Part shown: in pieces, positions 8,101-13,578 of the stretch
How the letters are laid out: the number at the start of each line of letters is the position of its first letter
Numbering within the stretch: position 1 is the first letter of the stretch
NCBI GenBank assembly: GCA_002887195.1
Contig: PJAB01001571.1
Span: forward strand, 1 to 13,578
From: Chrysochromulina parva
Lineage: Eukaryota; Haptophyta; Prymnesiales; Chrysochromulinaceae
Direction: 5' to 3'
Length of the DNA stretch: 13,578 bases
The notes under the pieces: model-generated
Seen by the model: the letters and a program-made list of their open reading frames with translations, nothing else
What the model was told of the DNA's origin: nothing
Databases searched by the model: none
Position numbers and translations under genes: made by a program

Positions 8101-8437
8101 CTCGCCTTACTCGGCGCCCTCCTCTGAGGTATCCACGGCGGTGGGCGCGTTGCCGCCCACCCACTTTCCGTGGATGCTGCCGGACACCAACGCCATGGTG
8201 AAGCAGCTCGCCGAGCTTGGCTTGACAGCCGAGCAGGCGACAATTGCACTGCAGCAGACCGGAGGGACGAGCGTCTCAGCTGCTGCTGATTGGCACTTTG
8301 GCAAAGCTAAAGCGATGGCAGCGAAGGGGGCATGGGGTGCGGCGGCCAGAGGGGCACCAGTGGCGGCAGTTGCGCCGACACCGCCGCCGCAAGCAGCAGC
8401 AGCAGCAGCACAACCGCCACCCAATCTTTTGGATTGA
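5153..8437 (+). CDS. Large J-domain protein with PH-like, PDZ, two FN3 and UBA domains
   Basis: This 1094-residue single frame starts at CCATGG. The J domain (about 5-72) has the HPD triad at 35-37, needed to stimulate Hsp70 ATPase. Residues 73-205 look folded, with faint similarity to the central part of plant ARG1-type J proteins. A PH-like domain covers about 211-333, with the conserved helical Trp at 321. A disordered stretch (340-570) holds DPF at 370-372, DLLGDL at 401-406 and a Met-rich tandem repeat at 509-551. A PDZ domain spans about 573-653. Four FGF motifs follow at 677-758. FN3-like domains lie at about 778-875 and 876-995, then a UBA-like domain at about 1012-1052, an Ala-run and a C-terminal NLLD. 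Seen: the motifs and domain order. Known: J domains recruit Hsp70, DPF binds AP-2 appendages, UBA binds ubiquitin, PH often binds phosphoinositides. Inferred: an Hsp70 recruiter at membranes or on ubiquitinated cargo, functionally reminiscent of auxilin but with the J domain at the N-terminus. Confidence 0.88.
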   Translation: MEKVTFGFYHALGVTFDADEQAIKKAFRKLSLKLHPDRNPGDESAKDKFQIVNSSYACLSETPRREQYDAMFRMRCVLDQGNLTADQLRELELDANYMFPVLGVKTLGMREEAVLMLNLEDGLPKASVERWRNGENIDQRPLSSLRSVDADDNPPNGVKLAFREESSKTETKVHLLARSVGERGTIVLLLRTLTSAGAKLRTDDRLMPPPPRLTAWLKLSSTSLMYGKQSVRVFALLGRSKLLLFSDAQLRQLKQLITLETGAVQLRHTPGEQEFELTINPPTSPNTKSSAFGAGKDLLNMGKSMFKLTLSAETGFVAGQWATAISEGLMQAGLNAEGVTMQASASGATGAGAPTKPKWGPEMMGAAPADPFDMPKSSKAAVGSGGGASAKTKTEQVAEADLLGDLGGGDEADLVRTASLGLNSDLRELVAKPTADIQAEEGEPVADEPPEDPEPSPHQSSRPPMTGGAPTPNLMGFTPSGGMGTRSSSQSSGSLMDMIDDAPLMGLSMNTPPMGMSMITPPMGMMNTPMGMSMNTPPMGMSMNVPPLGMTMAPSSMAPMVSSGAAASATSWQRQLTLNKPMQGSRLGLDIEQGSLPDVVVVCEVKANSAAEKAGLRVGERLYTVAGKPVMNTDNAFDLLCDAIGDIKLTVGPLTPPPSVPMHLPMAPPSDSAFSDSAFGFMAGGNGGGGSAPVSPSTAVGDSAFGFIAAAEPSPPLVSSVSSPPLVSGFGFMDGSNGGGGSAQVSPLGGGGSAFGFIDVGNTSPPADRPPRARPPAPSIPFPVCEGSELLVEWQLPVWAGDSAGAVHHYELQWRNEEEDWWTASSSSRTIALTRARLRGLRPASAYWLRVRSIGADNGKSDFSSSIWPALTPTSPPQAFANSDGSVHVFLEPLPPFATYYEVQWIPAAKYARGPKVALMNWKLAQADVLPNGQGGANGSAGPWSALAVAANAWKGATMVLRQLPRGGPYLFRVRTASEDGLTSPYSAPSSEVSTAVGALPPTHFPWMLPDTNAMVKQLAELGLTAEQATIALQQTGGTSVSAAADWHFGKAKAMAAKGAWGAAARGAPVAAVAPTPPPQAAAAAAQPPPNLLD
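6677..6805 (+). repeat. Methionine-rich tandem repeat, 27-bp unit, five copies
   Basis: Inside the J-domain gene, residues 509-551 are five copies of a nonapeptide close to MNTPPMGMS; copies two and three have lost one residue each, always by a whole codon. The last copy is diverged (Val, Leu and Thr substitutions). Retention of frame across copy-length changes supports translation. It probably forms a flexible linker before the PDZ domain. Confidence 0.85.
7181..7426 (+). repeat. Four spaced S-A/G-F-G-F-M/I motifs, about 25 residues apart
   Basis: In the linker between the PDZ and first FN3 domains of the J-domain protein, SAFGFM, SAFGFI, SGFGFM and SAFGFI start at residues 677, 703, 728 and 753. 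The linkers between them are Gly/Ser/Pro-rich and partly duplicated at DNA level: the GGSA-type stretches at about 7202-7230 and 7355-7383 are almost identical. Even spacing and conservation of only the aromatic core suggest repeated short binding motifs. They resemble but do not match the gamma-ear motif (Phe-Gly-acidic/Pro-Phe). Confidence 0.7.
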
Positions 8438-8868
8438 GCGCCGATAGTCAGCAAAGCACGTCGATAGTAAGATAGCTGCACGCACGCCGAACGGCATTGG
8501 GCTACAAGTTTGGGGCGAAATTAGCATGTGCAATGAGGGCCCGAGGCGGAGCGGCAGGCTTGGTAAGATCTGTCGCGGTGAGAAGACCACATGAGACGAT
8601 CACAGGTGGTTGTGCATGAGGATGCATGTGGATGCATTTAGACGCGGCTGTACGCTTTAATTGGAGGCGGTACCGTCGACGCCGACGGGGGTGTGCAGCT
8701 CGTTGGACGTTACCAGCGCGCAGCGGGCCGATGGGTACGTGATACGTGTATCCGACGACGCGTGGTCAGTTTCATCTTTTCACGGTGTCGAGACGATTGA
8801 CCGATTCGCAAGAATTGGTTCTTGGTTCTTTTCGCGAAAAACGTAACCGGTCTAAGGACTAAGGAACC
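8438..8868. other. Intergenic 3' region of the J-domain gene
   Basis: No coding frame with protein-like composition is seen. The 3' untranslated region of the J-domain gene should occupy the left part. Small structures are a repeated GGATGCAT at about 8620-8637, a CAAGAA / TTCTTG stem at 8809-8824 and a perfect 12-bp palindrome, TTTTCGCGAAAA, at 8829-8840. None can be assigned a role. Confidence 0.5.
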
Positions 8869-9720
8869 TCAGTAATCGTTCCGGACGGCCCGGCGTCGTT
8901 CGGACCAGCCGTTTGCGTATTACCAATTACGCGCCGTAGGGCTAGGGGTAGCAATTCCGGGAATCCCGCCAACGGCCAAGCCCATTCCCCGCTTCGGCCT
9001 TCGCAAGATTGAAGATAATCCCATGTTCGGTCCCAGATCCCAGGCATGTTGAGTGTCATCAAGGAAAGCTGGCCGCGGTGAATTGCTTTTGCGGCGCAGT
9101 CCGTGGTGCCGTTTAGCGTATAAGTATGCGGGGCGGTACACGACCTCGCCGATTATTGCCGATGTGCGGGCGCCGCTCACCAACTTGTACCTTAGGTGCG
9201 GCCGCGCGCCATACAGGTTCTCACCCTACCAAATGCCTGCCTCGTTGGAGTAGACATGTCCTGCTGGCCTGGTGCGGAGGGTGTATCACACAGGGTGGTG
9301 GTATGCCCTAGGCGTGCCCGGCGCGGTTGGGTCATGCTGCGTCCTGCACAGGCCAAGGCCCTGGCCAACGCCCTGCACGAAGATGGCCCAGCGGGGACAA
9401 CGCCGGTAGTGAGACCCCAGCTCGGAAGCCAGCGCATCCCACTGGTCCGCTGCTTGGTAGAATGGTGACGAGGCGCCCGCGAGCGTGGCGCGCCCCAGAA
9501 CATGGCAAACGGCTCGTTCTTGAGGTCGGCAGACACAATGTTCCAGTAATTGTCGGCGTCGCACAGTTCGGTCGCAACCAAGTTGAGCCCACGCGGCAAA
9601 GAGGCTCGTTCGTGCACGCATGCTCACCCTACCGCCATCTGGCCAAACACCCGCTTGAAGGACGTGCAGGTCGAGGAGCACGAGCAAACCAGCATCGCCC
9701 CGGCCAGCTGCACGAGTAGT
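8869..9720 (-). pseudogene. Frameshifted relic of a GH5-type cellulase/endoglucanase
   Basis: Read on the minus strand, short stretches in different frames line up in the order of a GH5 TIM barrel. VLLDLHV (9661-9681) and VWPDGG (9631-9648) share one frame; CDADNYWNIVSADLKNEP (9510-9563) is in a second, and its NEP (9510-9518) is the classic GH5 acid/base motif. Then YQAADQWDALASELG and CPRWAIFVQGVG (about 9360-9450) return to the first frame, PSAPGQQDMSTPT (about 9243-9281) is in the second again, GENLYG follows after a short insertion near 9225-9240, VVYRPAY near 9130, and NMPGIWDRTWDYL near 9020-9060. At least four small lesions separate segments whose homology otherwise continues, so this is a decayed copy and not a spliced gene. 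GEW at 8982-8987 could be the nucleophile strand, with low certainty. Ends are approximate, and the N-terminal barrel strands upstream of 9720 were not found. GH5 enzymes cut beta-1,4-linked glucans or mannans. Confidence 0.68.
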
Positions 9721-9844
9721 GAGAGCTGTTTCTTGTGGCCTTGGGTGACCCTCACGTTTCTCAGCGCCAGTGAATAAGGCGGCGGCGGCGGGAAGCGCCC
9801 TTCACACCCGGTCTCGATGCCGCACTCACTGGCTGCATTCGCTC

Positions 9845-11347
9845 ATGGTGCAAGTGTCGCGCATGCACCAAGTGGCACAGCGAATGTGCGACTCACCACC
9901 CACGTGCTCTCGTTGGCCATACTTGGCTATTGAGCATCCCACATCCACATGGCATCGAATAGCTGCAGGCGCGAGCCCGTCGCTGCACCGGTGGCGTCAG
10001 CCGCAGCCGCAAGGCGTTTCCCCTCGAGGCGAGCCGCGACATGCCCTGTGCGAGAACGATCGTCTCCTGGAGCGGTTCGCAACGCGTGCTTACCAAGTTT
10101 CCCGGCCGACCCTTGCGTTTCAGAGCCCACGCCCTCCATTCAGCCTCATGCCAGTCGCAATAGCAGATTTGGCGGTCGCTCGCGCCTCGTTGCCTCCGCT
10201 ACGGAACTCCAGTAGTAGCTTACTACCGACACGAAAGCTCGTGCCTTGGCACAGCTCTGGGGTGCGTGATGGGGTTCCATTGATGTCGCGGTCGTCCGAA
10301 CGCCTCGAGCAGTTGGCACCAGGCCTTGGAGGTCCTACTCTGCTGATGCCTGTACCAGACCTTCCAACTCTCGAGAGCGTCGCTTTGCGTGCAATCAGCG
10401 AGCGCGAGTATCACCTTTCCCGGCTACACGCGCTGTTGCTGTCGGCGATTGGCCCCGTGCCAGTGGATCCGGTGGACTTACCTGCATATGCAACGCTGCT
10501 GTCAACAGTTCGCAGCGCATCGGCCCAAGAGCTGCAGGCGCTGCGACTCGCGAGCGTTGATGTCGTCGAAGCAATAGTGCGCTGGCGAAGGCGGCGCCGC
10601 CGCCCATTTGAGCCATTCGTGTGGCGGTCGCACAACTACTTGCTCAAGATGCTCCTCGACGTATTCTTTTTGGGCCTCGCCTCGACAGTGGACGATGCGG
10701 CCGCGGACCCGTTCCTGCTGCGCAGCTTTGCCGAGGCACTCGAGCACGGGCGCCGCATGGAAGCGGATACAGCTGCGCTGCTCAACGAGCAGACCGAGGC
10801 CGCACGGGTCATCCAGGCGCGCTACCACGAAAAAGCCGAAAAGACCGGACTGAGCGTGGCCGTCGCGAGTCCCGCGTCGCACTCCGTGGCTGCTGCGACG
10901 TCGTGTGCGCCTTCGTCGGGGGGGAGCGCCGCACCGGGCGCTCGCGCCGCGTACGCGCGGCGCAAGTACCTCTGCTCTTCGTTCACGCCCGAGCGGCGGC
11001 ACACGAAACAGGAGATGGTCCGCATGTGGGCTGCGGAGCGTGTGCTCGAGGCGGAGCGCACGCACCTGGGAGCGGCCTTCGAACCGATCTCGCCGGTGCT
11101 GAGGCCTACAGACGTCGAGGTCCGGCAGATGGCCGATCTCATCTGGTTTGGCGTCGGCGAGCCGCCTGAGCTCGTCGCCCTCGATGCGAGCATGCCCAGG
11201 CATCCGCGTCCTAAGGCCCGTGATCCCGATCCTTGCCTCAAACCCCCAAGGCCGCCAGTGGGGCGTGCGGCCTCGCGCAGCGCGTCGACGGCGCTGCAAG
11301 GCACGTCGCCAATGCTCAAGCCGATCACCCCAGGCGGACGCTCGTGA
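9845..11347 (+). CDS. Unrecognised basic protein with possible IQ-like motif
   Basis: The frame ends at TGA 11345-11347 and gives 500 residues from the ATG at 9845. Upstream of that it is open only through a GTG codon. The start is uncertain: ATGs at 10148 (399 residues) and 10283 also fit, and the protein looks more convincingly coding from about 10150 onward. The most ordered part is about 215-330: a helical stretch, then VVEAIVRWRRRRRRPFEPF and WRSHNYLLKMLLDVFFLGLA (240-279), which reads as an amphipathic helix and not a true membrane span. ARVIQARYHEKAEK at 320-333 has the I-Q-x-x-x-(R) start of an IQ motif but lacks the full pattern. Another helical block (YLCSSFTPERR to HLGAAFEPISP, about 375-417) follows, then a Pro/Ala/Ser-rich tail. 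I do not recognise the family. Frame choice rests on its length and high third-position GC. Confidence 0.6.
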   Translation: MVQVSRMHQVAQRMCDSPPTCSRWPYLAIEHPTSTWHRIAAGASPSLHRWRQPQPQGVSPRGEPRHALCENDRLLERFATRAYQVSRPTLAFQSPRPPFSLMPVAIADLAVARASLPPLRNSSSSLLPTRKLVPWHSSGVRDGVPLMSRSSERLEQLAPGLGGPTLLMPVPDLPTLESVALRAISEREYHLSRLHALLLSAIGPVPVDPVDLPAYATLLSTVRSASAQELQALRLASVDVVEAIVRWRRRRRRPFEPFVWRSHNYLLKMLLDVFFLGLASTVDDAAADPFLLRSFAEALEHGRRMEADTAALLNEQTEAARVIQARYHEKAEKTGLSVAVASPASHSVAAATSCAPSSGGSAAPGARAAYARRKYLCSSFTPERRHTKQEMVRMWAAERVLEAERTHLGAAFEPISPVLRPTDVEVRQMADLIWFGVGEPPELVALDASMPRHPRPKARDPDPCLKPPRPPVGRAASRSASTALQGTSPMLKPITPGGRS

Positions 11348-11802
11348 GCAAGGAACCACAACTAGCAGCACTGATCCGTCTCACATCGTCTCCGACAGCG
11401 GACAGCGGCGTTGTACCCTTGACCTCGAACGGATGCATCGGCGTCACAGTGCGGAGACCGCGACCGGAGTCGTCGTATTAGGACCATTTTTACCAATAAC
11501 TCATTGCCAATAAGAATAACTACCGAGACCCCCCAAGTGCCAAAGATGACCCCGATACTACTGTTTAGTGTAGCACGGAGAAGTCACCCAGGCCGGCTGA
11601 AATGTCGAAAACCGAACCGCGAACGCGGGTAACGGAACGACAACGGCTCAAGGCACCGAGTCACGCAACGTGACGGCGGAGGCGGTATCGACCCATCCCA
11701 TGGGATGCTCGATCGGCAAATGCGGAGCATCATCTCATGCCCATCTCATGCCAGTATGCGTTGGACTCCCGGAGTTTATCCGGGGGATGTTTGTGAGGGA
11801 CT
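11348..11802. other. Convergent intergenic region between the basic protein and Kv channel genes
   Basis: Both flanking genes end here, so it should contain two 3' untranslated regions and their polyadenylation sites. No gene is seen. It includes an AT-rich patch with two CCAATAA heptamers at about 11492-11512, a palindrome ATCCCATGGGAT near 11694-11705, a direct repeat CATCTCATGCC at 11731-11741 and 11742-11752, and a hairpin at 11766-11786. Confidence 0.55.
11766..11786. repeat. Short hairpin just past the Kv channel stop codon
   Basis: CTCCCGGA and TCCGGGGG pair around a five-base loop (GTTTA), giving seven standard pairs and one G-T wobble on the plus strand. It starts 17 bases past the channel's stop codon on the minus strand, so it would fall in that transcript's 3' untranslated region. 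Confidence 0.45.
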
Positions 11803-13395
11803 TTATGTGCCTTTCGGGACTATGATCTTGGGGTCGAGGGGCGTGGGGCGCTCGTCGATGCCAGCCGCGTGCCTCCGCAGCACGTCCTTCACCTGGGCAC
11901 GCAGCTTGTTCTCGTGGCGCTCGAGCAGCTCGTCGATCTCCGCGAGCAGCTGGTAGTTGGACTCGTGGATGATCGTCTGGATAATCTTGATGGGATCCTT
12001 CTTTTCCGCCTCCTCCTTTTTCGCCGCCACCGACCCCGGCGTCGGCGGCTGGGCCGACGCACCTTCCTTTTTTGGTGTGCTCGGCGCCGTTGGTAGCAGC
12101 AGGCTGCCCAAACCCGACAAGCGCTTTTTCGGCCCGTCAGGCGAGAGCTGCTCCGCCGCCCGCCGCGCCGCCTCGGCCGCCTCCTCCTGCGCCCTACGCG
12201 CTCTCCGCTTGCGCTCAAGCTCCTCCTGCTTTGCTTTCTTAAACTCGCGATACTCGGAGTCGAAGTTGGCGCCGATGATGGTGATGGGTAACGAGAGCAC
12301 AATGAGGCCTGAGAACATGGTGAACACCGCGACCAGCTTGCCCAACTCAGTCACGGGGAACTGGTCACCGTAGCCGACGGTGGTCATCGTGACGATAGTC
12401 CACCACATGCTGGTCGGGATGGACTCGTAGGGCGACCTCGAGCCGTCGGGACGAACGTACTGCTTGCGAATCTCATCGTACTCGCCCATCTCGAACGTGT
12501 AGATCAGCGTCGCGAACAGGAGCGAGAAGACGCCCATGAACGCGAAGAGCATCAGGAGCGCCGTCGCCGACTTGCGCAGCGTGGTCAGTAGCATGATGAT
12601 CCCCTGGAAGCTCTTGGACATTTTAAATATGCGTGTGATGCGCGTGAGCCGGATGAGGCGCAGCACGGATAGCACTTGGGGCGAGCCTCCTGGAAGCGAC
12701 CTCTCGATGTACCACGGGATGATCGAGATGAAGTCGACGATGTTCGCTAAGTTGATCAAGTACTTCAGCACGCCCGGCCCGGCCGGCGATGTGAAGAGCC
12801 GCAGAATATACTCGACCGTGAAGACCATGATGCAGAAGGTCTCGATCTCGCCGAATGGGGTGCGGTTCTCATCGAGCGGCGACTGCACCGGCCTGTGTCC
12901 AAAGGAGCGGTAACTGTTTGGCGGCTGCGGCGACACTTTGCTGCCTTCGATGACCTCATCGGTCGTGGCATTGACCCACACATCGACAAAATGTCGATCC
13001 TCAGGAGCGGAGGCGATGGTGAACGAACCGATCGACAGCAAAATTATCATCATCATGAACGTCGACCACACTTGCGCAAGGACTGACGACCCCGGTTCGT
13101 CGAGCAGCGTCCACAGCTTCAGCTGGTAGTACCTGAAGCTGCCGTGAGGGGACGCTGGTCGCATTTTCGCCTTGCTGCTACTGCTAGCCTCGGATGTGCC
13201 CTGGCCGTTCGCCGTAACTTGTCCTTCCTCGCCTGTTTCCTTCCCGCTGAACAAGGCATCCCCTGGCTGGCGCCCATCGGATTCGCCCATGGGAGGGGAG
13301 AGGGCGTTTTTCAACCTCTCGATGTCCTCTCGATCGTGTCGGTTTACAATAGTATCAGTTACGGATCTTGAGCTGTTTCGGGCACACCGAACCAT
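11803..13395 (-). CDS. Voltage-gated potassium channel, six-helix Kv type without T1 domain
   Basis: A 530-residue plasma-membrane-type channel subunit with the full Kv layout: S1 105-129, S2 181-203, S3 212-231, S4 242-261 with Arg/Lys every third position (R246, R249, R252, R255, K258, K261), S5 276-301, pore helix and selectivity filter TVGYGD at 339-344, and S6 350-378. The S1-S2 loop carries N-glycosylation sequons at Asn142 and Asn177, agreeing with an outside location. S6 has LPIT (369-372) where Shaker-type channels have PVP. The N-terminus (1-85) is polar and shows no T1/BTB tetramerisation domain; instead the C-terminus has two Lys/Glu/Arg-rich helices (about 379-418 and 459-511) likely to form coiled coils, which may assemble the tetramer. 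The frame is open five codons further up to a TTG; I chose the ATG at 13395 because of A at -3 and G at +4. Upstream exons cannot be excluded. Voltage-gated K+ conductance is a confident call. Confidence 0.93.
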   Translation of the reverse strand: MVRCARNSSRSVTDTIVNRHDREDIERLKNALSPPMGESDGRQPGDALFSGKETGEEGQVTANGQGTSEASSSSKAKMRPASPHGSFRYYQLKLWTLLDEPGSSVLAQVWSTFMMMIILLSIGSFTIASAPEDRHFVDVWVNATTDEVIEGSKVSPQPPNSYRSFGHRPVQSPLDENRTPFGEIETFCIMVFTVEYILRLFTSPAGPGVLKYLINLANIVDFISIIPWYIERSLPGGSPQVLSVLRLIRLTRITRIFKMSKSFQGIIMLLTTLRKSATALLMLFAFMGVFSLLFATLIYTFEMGEYDEIRKQYVRPDGSRSPYESIPTSMWWTIVTMTTVGYGDQFPVTELGKLVAVFTMFSGLIVLSLPITIIGANFDSEYREFKKAKQEELERKRRARRAQEEAAEAARRAAEQLSPDGPKKRLSGLGSLLLPTAPSTPKKEGASAQPPTPGSVAAKKEEAEKKDPIKIIQTIIHESNYQLLAEIDELLERHENKLRAQVKDVLRRHAAGIDERPTPLDPKIIVPKGT

Positions 13396-13578
13396 TCTCG
13401 TTTTGTTCAAACCAAAGCAGCGCGGATGTGACCCCTTCCCTGCGCGTTGTGAAAAGTAGCTCTATGCCGGGTCGTTGACATGCGCGAGGACGGACGGAGC
13501 CAGCGTCTCTTCAGGGGGCGGCTATTAAACTTCTAATGGCTGCCCCCTGGCGCGCCCATCTGGGGGTTCACCGCCCAT
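13396..13578. other. Upstream flank of the Kv channel gene
   Basis: This would hold the channel's 5' leader and promoter. No coding frame is supported. The notable element is the strong inverted repeat at 13512-13549. Confidence 0.5.
13512..13549 (+). repeat. 16-bp near-perfect inverted repeat, 6-base loop
   Basis: CAGGGGGCGGCTATTA (13512-13527) pairs with TAATGGCTGCCCCCTG (13534-13549) around AACTTC. Fourteen positions are Watson-Crick and the other two (13520/13541 and 13523/13538) are G-T, which would be G-U wobbles in a plus-strand RNA but A-C mismatches in a minus-strand RNA. It lies 117-154 bases upstream of the Kv channel ATG. It could be an RNA hairpin, the end of a small transposon-like element, or a cruciform-forming site. 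Confidence 0.75.

Noticed and set aside
8661..8846. Short plus-strand frame in the J-domain 3' region
   Set aside because: Sixty-one codons without domain, repeat or compositional support.
9845..10147. N-terminal 100 residues of the basic protein as firmly coding
   Set aside because: Composition is less protein-like than downstream and later ATGs fit; kept in the annotation but flagged as uncertain.
10502..11371. 289-codon minus-strand frame and a second overlapping 179-codon one
   Set aside because: Both oppose the 9845-11347 gene; composition is Arg/His/Ala-biased as expected of a shadow in GC-rich DNA.

Overview
This GC-rich window looks like nuclear DNA of a unicellular eukaryote. Every complete gene reads as one long uninterrupted frame starting at an ATG. 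The products carry eukaryotic modules: J, PH, PDZ, FN3 and UBA domains together in one protein, and a six-helix voltage-gated potassium channel. High GC with Ala/Pro/Gly-rich linkers, an apparent lack of introns, an HTTM-type membrane protein and a relic cellulase together suggest a microalga of the haptophyte or pelagophyte kind. That assignment is inference; no marker gene here fixes the lineage.

Layout from left to right. (1) Bases 1-1232, minus: the N-terminal 410 residues of an unrecognised three-helix membrane protein with a long disordered tail, cut by the window edge. (2) 1681-3297, minus: a 538-residue multi-pass protein of the HTTM / vitamin K-dependent gamma-carboxylase-like group. 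(3) 3827-4789, minus: an SGNH/GDSL hydrolase resembling the catalytic subunit of PAF-acetylhydrolase Ib. (4) 4790-5152: a compact divergent promoter region with inverted and tandem repeats. (5) 5153-8437, plus: the centrepiece, a 1094-residue J-domain protein that also has a PH-like domain, adaptor-type short motifs, a methionine-rich tandem repeat, a PDZ domain, four spaced FGF motifs, two FN3 domains and a UBA domain. (6) about 8869-9720, minus: a heavily frameshifted fossil of a GH5-type cellulase. (7) 9845-11347, plus: an unrecognised basic protein with a possible IQ-like motif. (8) 11348-11802: the shared 3' region of two convergent genes. (9) 11803-13395, minus: a Kv-type channel without a T1 domain. 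(10) The right edge holds a strong hairpin at 13512-13549.

The genes do not form an obvious pathway. Three encode membrane proteins, and the J-domain protein has parts suited to membrane and cargo recruitment (PH, DPF, PDZ, UBA), so trafficking or membrane-protein quality control is a fair hypothesis for it. Several reading frames open upstream with GTG or TTG; since this is a eukaryote I moved their starts to the first good ATG.
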